Assembly: GCF_014132355.1 (NCBI RefSeq)
Contig: NZ_BLZO01000013.1
Location: forward strand, 17,651-81,650
Origin: Okeania sp. KiyG1
GTDB taxonomy: Bacteria; Cyanobacteriota; Cyanobacteriia; Cyanobacteriales; Microcoleaceae
DNA: 64,000 nucleotides
Direction: 5' to 3'
Part shown: positions 40,567 through 50,732 of the stretch, piece by piece
Numbering within the stretch: the first letter of the stretch is position 1
Layout: every line of letters begins with the position of its first letter
The notes under the pieces: generated by a model
Seen by the model: only the letters and a program-made list of their open reading frames with translations
Databases searched by the model: none
Told to the model about the DNA's origin: nothing
Position numbers and translations under genes: made by a program

Positions 40567-41910
40567 ATGATGAAACTACCTGATAGTCCCAAAAATCCCC
40601 ATTTGCTCCAGAAAATCCAGTATTTTACCGACCCCATCAGTTATCTGGAAAGTAATCAAGAACAATATGGCGACATTTTTAACGCTCCCATTCTTGATAA
40701 TTCCAAGCGACAATTGTTAGTTAGCCATCCAGAGGGATTAAAACAACTATTTACTAAAGATGGCCAAAAATTTTATGCAGAGACTGTTGAATTTTTGCGA
40801 TTCATTGTAGGGGATGAATCAATATTCTGTTTAGAGGGGAATTCTCACAAACGGGCACGGAAATTATTAATGCCTCTTTTTCATCAAGAAGGAATAAGTG
40901 TTTATGGGCAAACTATTTGCAATCGGACAGAGCAAGTATTTAGCCGGTTAACCCCTGGTACAAATTTCTCTGCTTATAGGGTTGCCCAGGAAATTTCCAC
41001 AGCAATAATGTCAAGTATTATTTTGGGTATTTATGAAGAAAAACGCGTTCAGCAACTCACACAACTGATGATTGAGTTTTGGAATTCTGTGTCATCTCCG
41101 TTAATTGCCAGCGTACTTTATTTCCCTTCCTTGAGAAAGGATTTGGGTGCTTGGAGTCCTTGGGGATACTTTCGTCATTTAATGGAGCAAATTGACCAAT
41201 TCCTCTACACCGAAATTAGAGATCGTCGTGTACAATATGACCCCGCCCGTACTAATATCCTGGACTCACTCATGTCAGCTGAAGATGAAGAAGGTCAACG
41301 ACTGAACGATCAACAATTACGTGATGAGCTAATCAGCATAATAATTGGACATCCAGGAGTTGTAAGTACTATCTCTTGGGCTTTGTACTGGATTCACCAA
41401 CATCCTGAAGTCGGAGAAAAATTACTTAAGGAATTGGATACCCTGGATGAGTGTCCAGAAGCAATGACTATTTTTAACCTGCCATATCTCACTGCTGTAT
41501 GCCAGGAAACCTTGCGGATTTATCCCCCTGCAATTTTGACTGTCCCACGGGTAGTAAAAGAGCCAGTAGAACTAATGGGTTATGAATTAGAACCTGGGAC
41601 AAAGGTGTGTGCTTGTATCTATTTAACTCATCACCGTGAATATTTATACCCGGAATCAAAAAAATTCCAACCAGAAAGATTTTTAGAAAAGCAATACACC
41701 CCCTATGAGTTTTTACCTTTTGGTGGTAGTTCGCGTCGCTGTATTGGAGATACTTTAGCACTCTTTGATATAAAGTTGGTACTAGCAACTATCCTTGACA
41801 ATTATCAACTAGCTCTCGTGAATAATCAATCGGTAAAACCACATCTCCAAGGTTTTGGCACTCTTGTACCTTCGAGTGGGGTAAAAATGGTATTTAAGGG
41901 GAAGCGATAA
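40567..41910 (+). CDS. Cytochrome P450, CYP110-like, with altered I-helix (P450-b)
   Basis: I choose ATG 40567 (MMKLPDSPKNPHLLQKIQYF), which aligns with the start of P450-a; the frame is open 20 codons further upstream without support. 447 residues. The heme loop FLPFGGSSRRCIG (Cys392) and K-helix ETLR are intact. The I-helix reads IGHPGVVSTISW where P450-a has AGYDSTRNAVCW: the conserved acid is Pro and the conserved Thr is Val. P450s lacking this pair often do not perform normal O2 activation and may isomerise, dehydrate or use peroxides; loss of function is the simpler alternative. It lies 50 bp before PKS-C on the same strand. Confidence 0.9.
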   Translation: MMKLPDSPKNPHLLQKIQYFTDPISYLESNQEQYGDIFNAPILDNSKRQLLVSHPEGLKQLFTKDGQKFYAETVEFLRFIVGDESIFCLEGNSHKRARKLLMPLFHQEGISVYGQTICNRTEQVFSRLTPGTNFSAYRVAQEISTAIMSSIILGIYEEKRVQQLTQLMIEFWNSVSSPLIASVLYFPSLRKDLGAWSPWGYFRHLMEQIDQFLYTEIRDRRVQYDPARTNILDSLMSAEDEEGQRLNDQQLRDELISIIIGHPGVVSTISWALYWIHQHPEVGEKLLKELDTLDECPEAMTIFNLPYLTAVCQETLRIYPPAILTVPRVVKEPVELMGYELEPGTKVCACIYLTHHREYLYPESKKFQPERFLEKQYTPYEFLPFGGSSRRCIGDTLALFDIKLVLATILDNYQLALVNNQSVKPHLQGFGTLVPSSGVKMVFKGKR

Positions 41911-41960
41911 AGTTAACGAGTTTTTTGAGACCTTAGTTTGATACATAAGACTTTAAAAAT

Positions 41961-44900
41961 ATGGAAAATCCTTCAGAATATCGAAATACGACCAACTCTT
42001 TGTCAGCAACCAAACGGGCACTAATTGCATTAAAGGAAATGCAGTCTGAATTGCAAGCTCTCAAGTCTGCCCAGACTGAGCCGATCGCTATCATCGGCAT
42101 GAGTTGTCGCTTACCTGGTGAGGCAGACTCTCCGGAAGCCTTCTGGGATCTACTCCAGAATGGAATAGATGCGATTGCAGAAGTTCCATTAGCACGCTGG
42201 AACATTAATGACTACTATGATCCAGACCCAGATACCCCCGGCAAAATGGTTACCCGCAACGGTGGTTTCCTTTCACAAGTCGATCGCTTCGATGCAGCCT
42301 TTTTCGGGATATCTCCCCGAGAAGCACAAAGCATAGACCCCCAACAACGCCTCTTACTAGAAGTCAGTTGGGAAGCTCTAGAAAGGTCACACATCGTCCC
42401 AGATGATTTGTGTGATAGTTTCAGTGGGGTGTTTATTGGCACTGCCAGTGGCGATTATCTACACGAACTGGCAACCAACGAGATACCACAAGGCTACTGG
42501 GGTACAGGGAATTCCCGCAGTGCTGTAGCAGGACGTTTATCCTATCTATTAGGATTGACAGGCCCCAGTCTGGCAGTAGACACAGCCTGCTCTTCATCCT
42601 TGGTATCCGTGCATCTGGCTTGTCAGAGTTTGCGAAAACAAGAATGCAATCTCGCTTTGGCTGGTGGCGTGGATCTCATACTCTCTCCTGAGATTAGTAT
42701 TATCTTCTCTAAAGCAAAAATGTTATCTCCTGATGGTCGCTGCAAGACCTTTGATGCTTCTGCCAATGGTTTCGCCCGTGGGGAAGGATGTGGAATCATT
42801 GTCTTGAAACGACTCTCTGATGCACTAGCAAATGGAGATAATATCTTGGCAGTAATTCGTGGAAGTGCTGTCAATCAAAACGGAGCTAGTGGTGGCTTGA
42901 CCGTACCTAGTGGTCCTTCTCAAGTCGTGGCGATCCGTACAGCATTGAAAAATGGAGGAGTAGACCCAGCAGATGTCAGTTATGTTGAAGCTCACGGCAC
43001 CGGAACTTCCTTGGGAGACCCCATTGAAGTCGGAGCCATAGGAACAGTATTTGGAAAAACTCACTCTCAAGAGGAACCTTTAATCATCGGTTCGGCTAAG
43101 ACTAATATTGGTCACTTAGAAGGAGCAGCAGGAATCGCTGGTTTGATCAAGATAGTCCTGCAACTGCAACATCAACAAATCGCCCCATCACTACATTTTA
43201 ATCAACCTAATCCTTTGATTAATTGGTCTCAATTACCTCTACAAGTCTCGACTCAACTCACCCCTTGGCCAACGAATGGTAAAAGTCGCATCGCTGGAGT
43301 GAGTTCCTTTGGGTTTAGTGGTATCAATTCTCATGTCATTTTAGAAGAAGCACCAGTAAAATTCAAAAGTCAAAATTCAAAAGTCAAAATTAAAGATGTT
43401 CTAGAACGTCCGGTTCATCTCTTGACGCTCTCAGCTAAAACTGAAAAAGCTCTTACCGATCTAGTCAGCAACTATCAAAATCATCTCAAAAAGTATCCAC
43501 AATTAAAGTTAGCTGATATTTGCCATACCGCCAATACAGGACGCACTCATTTTCAGCACAGATTAGCAGTCGTTGCTTCCAACCAAGCAGAATTACTCAC
43601 CAAGCTCCAAAAGTACCAGGAGCAAGAAGAATTAGTCGGAATATACTCGGGCAAACAGGCTGATAACACAACAGTACCAAAAATCGCCTTTTTATTCACA
43701 GGACAAGGCTCCCAGTATCTCAACATGGGAAGGCAATTGTACGAGCGAGCGCCAATTTTTCGGGAAGCAATTCACCAATGCGAGCAAATTCTTAGTAGTG
43801 TCGAAACGTTCCAAAACCAGTCATTAGGAGAACTTCTTTATCCAACCGAACAAGACGAGTCCAACTTATCTCTACTCGATCAAACAGCCTATACCCAACC
43901 AGCTCTATTTGCTATAGAATACGCCCTATTTAAACTCTGGGAATCCTGGGGCATTAAACCCGATGCAGTCATGGGTCATAGTGTAGGTGAATATGTAGCG
44001 GCTACTGTAGCTGGAGTATTCAGTTTAGAAGATGGCTTGAAACTTATTGCTGCTCGCGGAAAGTTGATGCAACAGTTGCCCTCTGGTGGAGAAATGGTTT
44101 CAGTCATGGCATCAGCATCGAAAATCCAAGAAACATTGAGAGAAATGGCTCTAGAAGAAAAGGTAGCCATAGCAGCTATTAACGGACCGCAAAGTACGGT
44201 TATTTCTGGTGAATCAGAAGGGATAAGAGTAATTGTCACTCACCTAGAATCAGAGGGAATCAAAACCAAAGCACTACAGGTATCCCACGCCTTCCATTCC
44301 CCCTTAATGGAACCGATGCTGGCGGAGTTTGAAGCCGTTGCCAAACAACTCACCTATAATCAGCCTTACATACCCCTGATTTCCAATCTCAGCGGTCTAC
44401 AGGTGGACTCACAGATAACCACTGCCGAATATTGGGTCAATCATATCCGACAACCAGTACAATTTGACCGGAGCATGAGAACTCTGCATGAACAAGGATA
44501 TGAGGTATTTCTGGAAATTGGAGCCAAACCCATCTTGTTAGGGATGGGAAGACAATGTTTACCAGAAGAAATTGGCGTTTGGTTGCCATCGTTACGTCCT
44601 GGTAAAATTCCCCTCCCGTCCCCCTTGGAATCCCCCTCCCGTCCCCCTTGGAAAGGGGAAAAGCCAGAGGATACTTCGCTTTTGAAGGATGGGAAGCCAG
44701 AGGATACTTCGCTTTTGAGGGGTGAATGGCAGCAGATGCTGTCGAGTTTAGGACAGTTGTATGTACAAGGAGCCAATGTAAATTGGTCGGGATTGGATCG
44801 AGATTATACTCGTCAAAAGGTATTATTGCCCAACTATCCCTTTCAACGAGAACGGTATTGGGTGGAGAACAAACAGAAGTTCCAGAAACAACAACGAGTT

Positions 44901-47699
44901 GATGGGAAAAACGTTTTACATCCCCTGTTAGGTAGAAAACTACACATAGCCGCTTTAAAAAATCAATATTGTTTTGAATCTTTCGTTGCAGGAGAGCAGC
45001 CAGCCTACCTTAAGCACCATGAAGTGTTTAGCCAAGTTGTGTTTCCAGGCACAGGATACCTAGAAATAGCGGCTTCAGCAGGAGTGAATTTGTTCAACTC
45101 TCAGGATGTACTAATAGAAGATGTGGTCTTCTGTCAGGGGTTAATCATACCAAAATCGGAATTTAAAACCGTCCAAACCGTTCTACAACCCCTGGATAAC
45201 GACAGCTACAAGTTTGAGATTTTTTCATTGGACAATCAGGAAAATCCCGATACGCCATTATGGGTACTTCATACAGAAGGGAAAATCCGACTTTACTCAA
45301 GTCAAACCTCTCAGACAAAAATAGACATAGAACAATATAAAGCTGAGTGTAATCAACCAATAGAAGCGAAAGAACATTATCAAAAAAATCGGCAACTTGG
45401 TCTTAATCACGGCATCAGTTTCCAAGGTGTTCAAGAATTGTGGTCTGGTTCAAACCAAGCTTTAGGTCTGATTAAGTTGCCGGAAAGACTGACAGGAGAA
45501 ACAAAAGACTATCATTTCCATCCCGCATTATTAGATGCAGCCGTGCAAGTCATTTATTCCGCACTATCCAAAACCAATAACAATCTTTATTTACCAGTAG
45601 AACTAGAAGAGTTCAAAATGTATGCTCGTCCGGGAATTGATTTATGGGCTTATGCTTCGGCAACAGACCTGTTCGCAGAAAACAAAACTACGATTACGAC
45701 TGAAGTTACCATAACCAATTTAGCAGGAGAACTAATTGCCACTGTTAAAGGCTTAAAACTCCAACTTGCTACTCAACAAGCACTGAAGGAAGGAGCGGGA
45801 GAATTAATTGCGAATTGGTTCTATGAAGTAAAATGGAGAAAACAAAAGATTTCAAATGGTTTGCTGTCTCCTGATTCCTCGCCAACCCCACTAAACGTTG
45901 AGCAAAAGCGCTGGTTAATTTTAGCAGACAAACAAGGAATTGCCCAACATCTAGCGACCAAACTGCGATCGCTAGGAGATGTTTGTACTTTAGTCTTTGT
46001 CGGAGATAGCGATCGACAAATTTCGCGGGACGAATTTACGGTTAACCCCCAGAACTCAACAGAACTCGAGCAACTCGTCGCAACAGTAGCAGCCCAATCA
46101 CCCTCTTTATATGGAGTAGTGCAATGTTGGACGGCCGAAGCTGGTTTAGGTGAAAATATCAGCTCTGATGAATTAGGAAACTTATCTAAGCTAGGGTGCG
46201 GTACTACCTTATCTCTGGTACAAGCCTTAGCAAAAGCAGAGTTCTATGAGGCACCTCGGTTATGGTTAGTCACTTTGGGTTCTCAACCTGTACCTTCAAG
46301 TCATCCTGTAATCCCAGGAGTTGCTCAATCTTCCTTGTGGGCCATGGGGAAAGTGATTATTTTAGAGCACCCAGAACTGAACTGCGCGCGCATAGATTTA
46401 GATCCGCGCGAGACAATCCAGAATCAAGTTAATACATTATTTCATGAAATTTCATCAGAAGATCGAGAAGACCAGGTCGCATGGCGAGGAGAGTCCCGTT
46501 ATGTACCTCGATTGAACGCTAGTCCTCATCGGCAAGCTGATGCAAAATCTTTGAACTTCCGCCAGGATGCTACCTACTTGATTACAGGAGGTTTAGGTGC
46601 TTTGGGATTACTGATAGCCCCTTGGATGATGGATAAGGGAGCCAAGCATTTAGTCTTAGTCGGACGGCGATCGCCAGATGAGGCAGTTAGGAAAAAACTC
46701 ACCGAGTTAGAACTGGCTGGAGCAGAAGTGGTAGTGGAACAAGCAGATGTGTCAGTTCTGGAATCAATGACCAAAGTGCTGCGTAACATCGAGCATTCAA
46801 AGCGACCATTAGCAGGAATTATTCATTTGGCAGGCAGCATATCTGATGGCTTCCTTCTGAATCAAAATTGGTCTAATTTTGAGCGAGTGATGGCTCCTAA
46901 AGTTCAAGGATCTTGGTATCTACATGAATTAACTCAAAACCAGCCACTAGACTTTTTTGTGCTGTTTTCTTCCGTTGCCTCTCTGTTAGGTACACCTGGC
47001 CAGGGAAATTATGCTGCGGCTAATGGGTTTCTTGATGGTTTAGTCCATTATCGTCGCGCTATGGGATTGCCGGCATTAAGCATTCATTGGGGACCCATTT
47101 CTCAAGTGGGAATGGCCGCCGAATCAGGTGCAGATGTTAGGGCACAAAAGTATGGTGTGGGTTCGATTACACCGACTCAGGTTTTAGAATATTTAGAACT
47201 CCTAATGAGTAGTACTGATGATACAGAAATAGGAGTAGTGCCGATTGAGTGGTTAGCATGGGCAGAAAGAGTAGCTGAATGGTCGTTCTTGGCAGATTGG
47301 CAGGAATTAGTTGCTTCAATAGCTGCAACAAAAAGGGAAGATGATAGCATATTACAAGAGCTAAAAGTCGCTTCATCAGAGCAGCGATATGGTATATTGA
47401 CGGATTATATCGTCAGCAAAATAGCCAATATTTTGGCGATGAGTGCTTCTCAAATAGACGTAGATCAGCCTATTATAGATATGGGACTAGATTCTTTGAT
47501 GGCAGGTGAATTACGGAATTTGTTAAAAAGACAACTTGGAGAGGATATACCCTTTCAAGAAATATTTGGAGGGGCGAGTACTGCACAAATCGCGGATGTT
47601 GTCAACGAGAAAATAACTCAGCAACTTTTGTTAGAAGAAATTACTGATTCTGGGCATTCAGATACTCAAGATGAAGATATGGAGGAAATTATCTTATAA
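41961..47699 (+). CDS. PKS-C: KS-AT-DH-KR-ACP
   Basis: A 1912-residue module. An N-terminal coiled-coil docking segment (residues 10-35, ATKRALIALKEMQSELQALK) precedes KS (Cys210 in [23 protein letters not shown]). AT has Ser674 in GHSVGEY and HAFH (malonyl). DH has KHHEVFSQVVFPGTGY (His1020) and HPALLDAAVQ. KR has GGLGALG and Tyr1684 in GNYAAANGF; the usual LDD reads ISD, keeping the diagnostic last Asp of B-type KRs. ACP Ser1845 is in GLDSLMAGEL. The acidic tail (DSGHSDTQDEDMEEIIL) may dock to a partner. The gene is intact and collinear with the P450 and PKS-D genes that follow. Confidence 0.92.
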   Translation: MENPSEYRNTTNSLSATKRALIALKEMQSELQALKSAQTEPIAIIGMSCRLPGEADSPEAFWDLLQNGIDAIAEVPLARWNINDYYDPDPDTPGKMVTRNGGFLSQVDRFDAAFFGISPREAQSIDPQQRLLLEVSWEALERSHIVPDDLCDSFSGVFIGTASGDYLHELATNEIPQGYWGTGNSRSAVAGRLSYLLGLTGPSLAVDTACSSSLVSVHLACQSLRKQECNLALAGGVDLILSPEISIIFSKAKMLSPDGRCKTFDASANGFARGEGCGIIVLKRLSDALANGDNILAVIRGSAVNQNGASGGLTVPSGPSQVVAIRTALKNGGVDPADVSYVEAHGTGTSLGDPIEVGAIGTVFGKTHSQEEPLIIGSAKTNIGHLEGAAGIAGLIKIVLQLQHQQIAPSLHFNQPNPLINWSQLPLQVSTQLTPWPTNGKSRIAGVSSFGFSGINSHVILEEAPVKFKSQNSKVKIKDVLERPVHLLTLSAKTEKALTDLVSNYQNHLKKYPQLKLADICHTANTGRTHFQHRLAVVASNQAELLTKLQKYQEQEELVGIYSGKQADNTTVPKIAFLFTGQGSQYLNMGRQLYERAPIFREAIHQCEQILSSVETFQNQSLGELLYPTEQDESNLSLLDQTAYTQPALFAIEYALFKLWESWGIKPDAVMGHSVGEYVAATVAGVFSLEDGLKLIAARGKLMQQLPSGGEMVSVMASASKIQETLREMALEEKVAIAAINGPQSTVISGESEGIRVIVTHLESEGIKTKALQVSHAFHSPLMEPMLAEFEAVAKQLTYNQPYIPLISNLSGLQVDSQITTAEYWVNHIRQPVQFDRSMRTLHEQGYEVFLEIGAKPILLGMGRQCLPEEIGVWLPSLRPGKIPLPSPLESPSRPPWKGEKPEDTSLLKDGKPEDTSLLRGEWQQMLSSLGQLYVQGANVNWSGLDRDYTRQKVLLPNYPFQRERYWVENKQKFQKQQRVDGKNVLHPLLGRKLHIAALKNQYCFESFVAGEQPAYLKHHEVFSQVVFPGTGYLEIAASAGVNLFNSQDVLIEDVVFCQGLIIPKSEFKTVQTVLQPLDNDSYKFEIFSLDNQENPDTPLWVLHTEGKIRLYSSQTSQTKIDIEQYKAECNQPIEAKEHYQKNRQLGLNHGISFQGVQELWSGSNQALGLIKLPERLTGETKDYHFHPALLDAAVQVIYSALSKTNNNLYLPVELEEFKMYARPGIDLWAYASATDLFAENKTTITTEVTITNLAGELIATVKGLKLQLATQQALKEGAGELIANWFYEVKWRKQKISNGLLSPDSSPTPLNVEQKRWLILADKQGIAQHLATKLRSLGDVCTLVFVGDSDRQISRDEFTVNPQNSTELEQLVATVAAQSPSLYGVVQCWTAEAGLGENISSDELGNLSKLGCGTTLSLVQALAKAEFYEAPRLWLVTLGSQPVPSSHPVIPGVAQSSLWAMGKVIILEHPELNCARIDLDPRETIQNQVNTLFHEISSEDREDQVAWRGESRYVPRLNASPHRQADAKSLNFRQDATYLITGGLGALGLLIAPWMMDKGAKHLVLVGRRSPDEAVRKKLTELELAGAEVVVEQADVSVLESMTKVLRNIEHSKRPLAGIIHLAGSISDGFLLNQNWSNFERVMAPKVQGSWYLHELTQNQPLDFFVLFSSVASLLGTPGQGNYAAANGFLDGLVHYRRAMGLPALSIHWGPISQVGMAAESGADVRAQKYGVGSITPTQVLEYLELLMSSTDDTEIGVVPIEWLAWAERVAEWSFLADWQELVASIAATKREDDSILQELKVASSEQRYGILTDYIVSKIANILAMSASQIDVDQPIIDMGLDSLMAGELRNLLKRQLGEDIPFQEIFGGASTAQIADVVNEKITQQLLLEEITDSGHSDTQDEDMEEIIL
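43358..43392. repeat. Heptamer STRR in PKS-C KS-AT linker
   Basis: Five heptamers AAATTCA/AAAGTCA encode [12 protein letters not shown] after EEAP. In frame. Confidence 0.75.
44601..44723. repeat. Repeat-derived insert after AT of PKS-C
   Basis: Tandem CCCCTCCCGTCCCCCTTGGA units and two AAGCCAGAGGATACTTCGCT units lie between LRPG and EWQQ, adding about 41 residues in frame. It is homologous to the inserts in PKS-A module 2 and PKS-D. Confidence 0.75.
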
Positions 47700-47738
47700 A
47701 CTTGAATCAAGTTATCACAATTGGGAGTATTAAAAAAT

Positions 47739-49094
47739 ATGTCTTTGCTATTGAAAAATACTATGTCTAAGCCATTACCACCGGGTAGCTTTGGATTACC
47801 GATCATTGGTGAAACCCTTAGTTTCTTAAACGACCCTGACTTTGTTGAGAAACGGCAAGAAAAATATGGCCTCATCTTCAAAACCCATATCCTAGGTCGT
47901 CCCACGGTAGGAATGGTGGGTCCAGAGGCAAATCGTTTCATTCTCTCCAGCCACATGCACCATTTTTCCTGGCGAGATGAAATGCCAGCACACTGGAGAG
48001 AACTGTGGGGAGAATCTCTATCCTTCCAAGAAGAGGAAAAGAACAAGCGTAATCGCAGACTGTTAAAACCTGCCTTCCACGGTAAGGCCCTGGAAGGTTA
48101 CTTGGAAACTATGGAGTGCATCACCCAATCCTACCTGACAAAGTGGGAAGCAATGGGAACCTTCACCTGGTTTGGAGAAATGAAGCAACTCACCTTTGAG
48201 ATTGCTAGCGTCTTACTTCTAGGCAGTGAGCCAGGAGCAATGAAAACTCGCCTATCCCAGTGGTACAGTGAACTCTCGGCCGGAGATCTTACCATTCCCT
48301 TGGGATTACCTTGGACTCCCTACGGTAGGGCACTTCAGGCTCGAGATCGGCTGCTTGCTCACATTGAGGGAGTGGTGCGCGATCGCCAACAACACCCCAC
48401 CAAAGATGCCTTGAGTATTTTGGTGCAAACCCGAGACGAAGAGGGCAACAGTCTGAGTATGGAGGAAATCAAACCTAATGCTCTACAGATACTATTTGCC
48501 GGACACGAAACCACCACCTCCATGCTGACTTCACTGGTTATGTCCCTAGCTCAACATCCAACAGTATGGAAACAAGCCCAAAACGAACAAGACACGCTGG
48601 CAACTGAAGGACCATTGAATCTAGAGCAGCTCAGGCGTATGCCTTACTTGGAGCAAGTTTTGAAGGAAGTAGAACGGCTGTATCCTCCGGTTGCAGTGGA
48701 ATTTCGGGGTGTAATTGAGTCTTTTAAGTTCAATGGCTACCAAGTACCCAAGGGGTGGCAGGTGTTTTTCTCGATCAAGGCTACCCATAAAGATCGCCGC
48801 TGCTATTCAGACATCGAGCAATTCGACCCTGATCGCTTTAGCCCTGAAAGAGCCGAACATAAGAAGTACGACTTCAGTTTAGTAGGCTTTGGTGGCGGTC
48901 CCCGTAGCTGTTTAGGACAAGCTTTCGCCCAAATGGAAATGAAGATTGTCGTTGCTCATCTGCTGCGAAACTATACCTGGGAACTGCTACCCCATCAAAA
49001 TCTGACCATGAAGCATATACCAATCCTGCACCCTCGTTCGGGCCTGAAGGTGCAGTTTAGAAAACGCTCGGGGGGTGACAAGCAAGGAAGCTAA
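47739..49094 (+). CDS. Cytochrome P450, CYP120-like (P450-c)
   Basis: The start is uncertain: TTG 47721, ATG 47739 (MSLLLKNTMSK) or ATG 47763 (MSKPLPPGSF). I use 47739, which gives 451 residues. PPGSFGLPIIGETLSFLND is the typical CYP120 opening (CYP120A1 of Synechocystis is a retinoid hydroxylase). The I-helix is FAGHETTTS with the acid-alcohol pair; the K-helix motif is EVERLYPPV; the heme loop is FGGGPRSCLG. It is one of three tandem paralogues. Compared with P450-d and -e it has substitutions near the substrate loops (HWRELWGESLSFQEEE, VAVEFRG). It probably oxidises the polyketide. Confidence 0.92.
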   Translation: MSLLLKNTMSKPLPPGSFGLPIIGETLSFLNDPDFVEKRQEKYGLIFKTHILGRPTVGMVGPEANRFILSSHMHHFSWRDEMPAHWRELWGESLSFQEEEKNKRNRRLLKPAFHGKALEGYLETMECITQSYLTKWEAMGTFTWFGEMKQLTFEIASVLLLGSEPGAMKTRLSQWYSELSAGDLTIPLGLPWTPYGRALQARDRLLAHIEGVVRDRQQHPTKDALSILVQTRDEEGNSLSMEEIKPNALQILFAGHETTTSMLTSLVMSLAQHPTVWKQAQNEQDTLATEGPLNLEQLRRMPYLEQVLKEVERLYPPVAVEFRGVIESFKFNGYQVPKGWQVFFSIKATHKDRRCYSDIEQFDPDRFSPERAEHKKYDFSLVGFGGGPRSCLGQAFAQMEMKIVVAHLLRNYTWELLPHQNLTMKHIPILHPRSGLKVQFRKRSGGDKQGS

Positions 49095-49096
49095 AG

Positions 49097-49214
49097 CTTG
49101 GCTCGCTGAAAAAATAGCATCTCTAGGAGGTAATCAAAGCTAATGAAAGAAAGTAAAAGTAACCGATATGTAAACTACAAAGCATTAATGGAAAATGCGT
49201 TTCTCCAGATATAG
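49097..49214 (+). pseudogene. Relic of a PKS-tail / PKS-D-start junction
   Basis: 49097-49143 reads WLAEKIASLGGNQS and a stop, like the C-terminal tail of PKS-B (LAQQLESLGGNNS). It overlaps (TAATG) with 49143-49214, which reads MKESKSNRYVNYKALMENAFLQI and a stop, matching the first 23 residues of PKS-D. It is a duplicated copy of the junction seen intact at 52083-52200, left after P450-c. Confidence 0.8.
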
Positions 49215-49260
49215 CGTTCCTAGAGTATGAAAAACCTTATCTTTGCCATTGAAAAATACT

Positions 49261-50592
49261 ATGTCTAAGCAATTACCACCTGGTAGCTTTGGATTGCCGA
49301 TTGTTGGTGAAACCCTTAGTTTCTTAAACGACCCTGCCTTTGCTGATAAACGGCAGGAAAAATATGGGCCGATCTTCAAAACCCATCTCCTAGGTCATCC
49401 CACGGTAGTCATGGTCGGTCCAGAGGCAAATCGTTTTATTCTCTCCAGCCACATGCACCATTTTTCCTGGGAAGATAGTGTGCCGGATACAATAAAGGAA
49501 CTGTTTGGAAGATCTTTATTCTTTCAAGACGGGGAAGAACACCAGCGTAACCGCAGAGTGTTAAAGCCTGCCTTCCACGGTAAGGCGCTGGCAGGTTACT
49601 TAGAGACGATGGAGCGCATTACCCAATCTTACCTGACCAAGTGGGAAGCCATGGGAACCTTCACCTGGTTGGGAGAAATGAAGCAACTCACGTTTGAAAT
49701 TGCCAGCGTTTTACTTCTAGGCAGCGAGCCGGGAGCAATGACAGTTCGCCTATGCCAGTGGTTCAGTGAATTCTCTGCCGGAAGATTTACTATTCCCTGG
49801 CGATTCCCCTGGTTCCCCTATGGTAGAGCACTTCAGGCTCGCGATCAGCTACTTGCTCACATTGAAGGAGTGGTGCGCGATCGCCAACAGCAAATCACCC
49901 AAGATGTCTTGGGTCTTTTGGTGCAAAGCCGAGATGAAGAGGGCAACTGTCTGAGTATGGAGGAAATCAAAGTTCAAGCTCTACAGATGTTATCTGCCGG
50001 ACACGAAACCTCCTCCTCCATCCTGACTTCACTGGTTATGTCCCTAGCTCAGAATCCAACAGTATGGAAACAAGCCCAAAACGAACAAGATGCGCTGGCA
50101 GTTGAAGGACCATTGAATCTAGAGCAGCTTAGGCGTATGCCGTACTTGGAGCAAGTGTTGAAAGAAGTAGAGCGAATGTATCCTCCAGTCGCAGGAGGGT
50201 TTCGGGGTGTAATTGAGTCCTTTGAGTTCAATGGCTACCAAGTACCCAAGGGGTGGCGGGTGTTCTATACGAGCCACACTACCCATAAAGACCCCCGCTG
50301 CTATTCAGATATCGAGCAATTCGATCCCGATCGCTTTAGTCCTGAGAGAGCCGAACATAAGAAGTATGACTTCAGTTTAGTTGGCTTTGGTGGCGGTCCC
50401 CGCACCTGTTTAGGACAAGCCTTCGCACAAATGGAAATGAAGATTGTTGCTGCTAATATGTTGCGAAACTATACCTGGGAACTGCTACCCGATCAAGACC
50501 TGACGATGAAGCTTATACCAATGCTGCATCCTCATTCGGGTCTGAAGGTGCAATTTAGAAAACGCTCGGTAACTGACAAGACAAGAAGCTAA
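49261..50592 (+). CDS. Cytochrome P450, CYP120-like (P450-d)
   Basis: 443 residues from ATG 49261 (MSKQLPPGSFGLPIVGETLS); an in-frame TTG at 49243 could add six residues. No ribosome binding site is visible, so expression may depend on the upstream gene. The I-helix is SAGHETSSS, the K-helix EVERMYPPV, the heme loop FGGGPRTCLG. By eye it is closest to P450-e; differences cluster in the F-G region (FSAGRFTIPWRFPWFPY) and SRS-5 (TSHTTHKDP). A duplicate with possible substrate shift. Confidence 0.92.
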   Translation: MSKQLPPGSFGLPIVGETLSFLNDPAFADKRQEKYGPIFKTHLLGHPTVVMVGPEANRFILSSHMHHFSWEDSVPDTIKELFGRSLFFQDGEEHQRNRRVLKPAFHGKALAGYLETMERITQSYLTKWEAMGTFTWLGEMKQLTFEIASVLLLGSEPGAMTVRLCQWFSEFSAGRFTIPWRFPWFPYGRALQARDQLLAHIEGVVRDRQQQITQDVLGLLVQSRDEEGNCLSMEEIKVQALQMLSAGHETSSSILTSLVMSLAQNPTVWKQAQNEQDALAVEGPLNLEQLRRMPYLEQVLKEVERMYPPVAGGFRGVIESFEFNGYQVPKGWRVFYTSHTTHKDPRCYSDIEQFDPDRFSPERAEHKKYDFSLVGFGGGPRTCLGQAFAQMEMKIVAANMLRNYTWELLPDQDLTMKLIPMLHPHSGLKVQFRKRSVTDKTRS

Positions 50593-50663
50593 AGACTTTG
50601 TCCACCAGGCTTTTCACCTTATTTTCATTCCCGAAGAAGAACTCTTATTGACAGGTTTAAGAA

Positions 50664-50732
50664 ATGTCTGAAGATGAAATGACAAACCTACTCGCTGAAA
50701 AAATAACATCTCTAGCAGGAAATCAAAGCTAA
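50664..50732 (+). pseudogene. PKS C-terminal tail relic
   Basis: MSEDEMTNLLAEKITSLAGN... and a stop closely match the last residues of PKS-B (MSEDEMADLLAQQLESLGGN). The stop overlaps the ATG of P450-e (TAATG). Upstream, 50593-50663 is out of frame. It may still be translated as a 22-residue leader that couples to P450-e. Confidence 0.7.
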
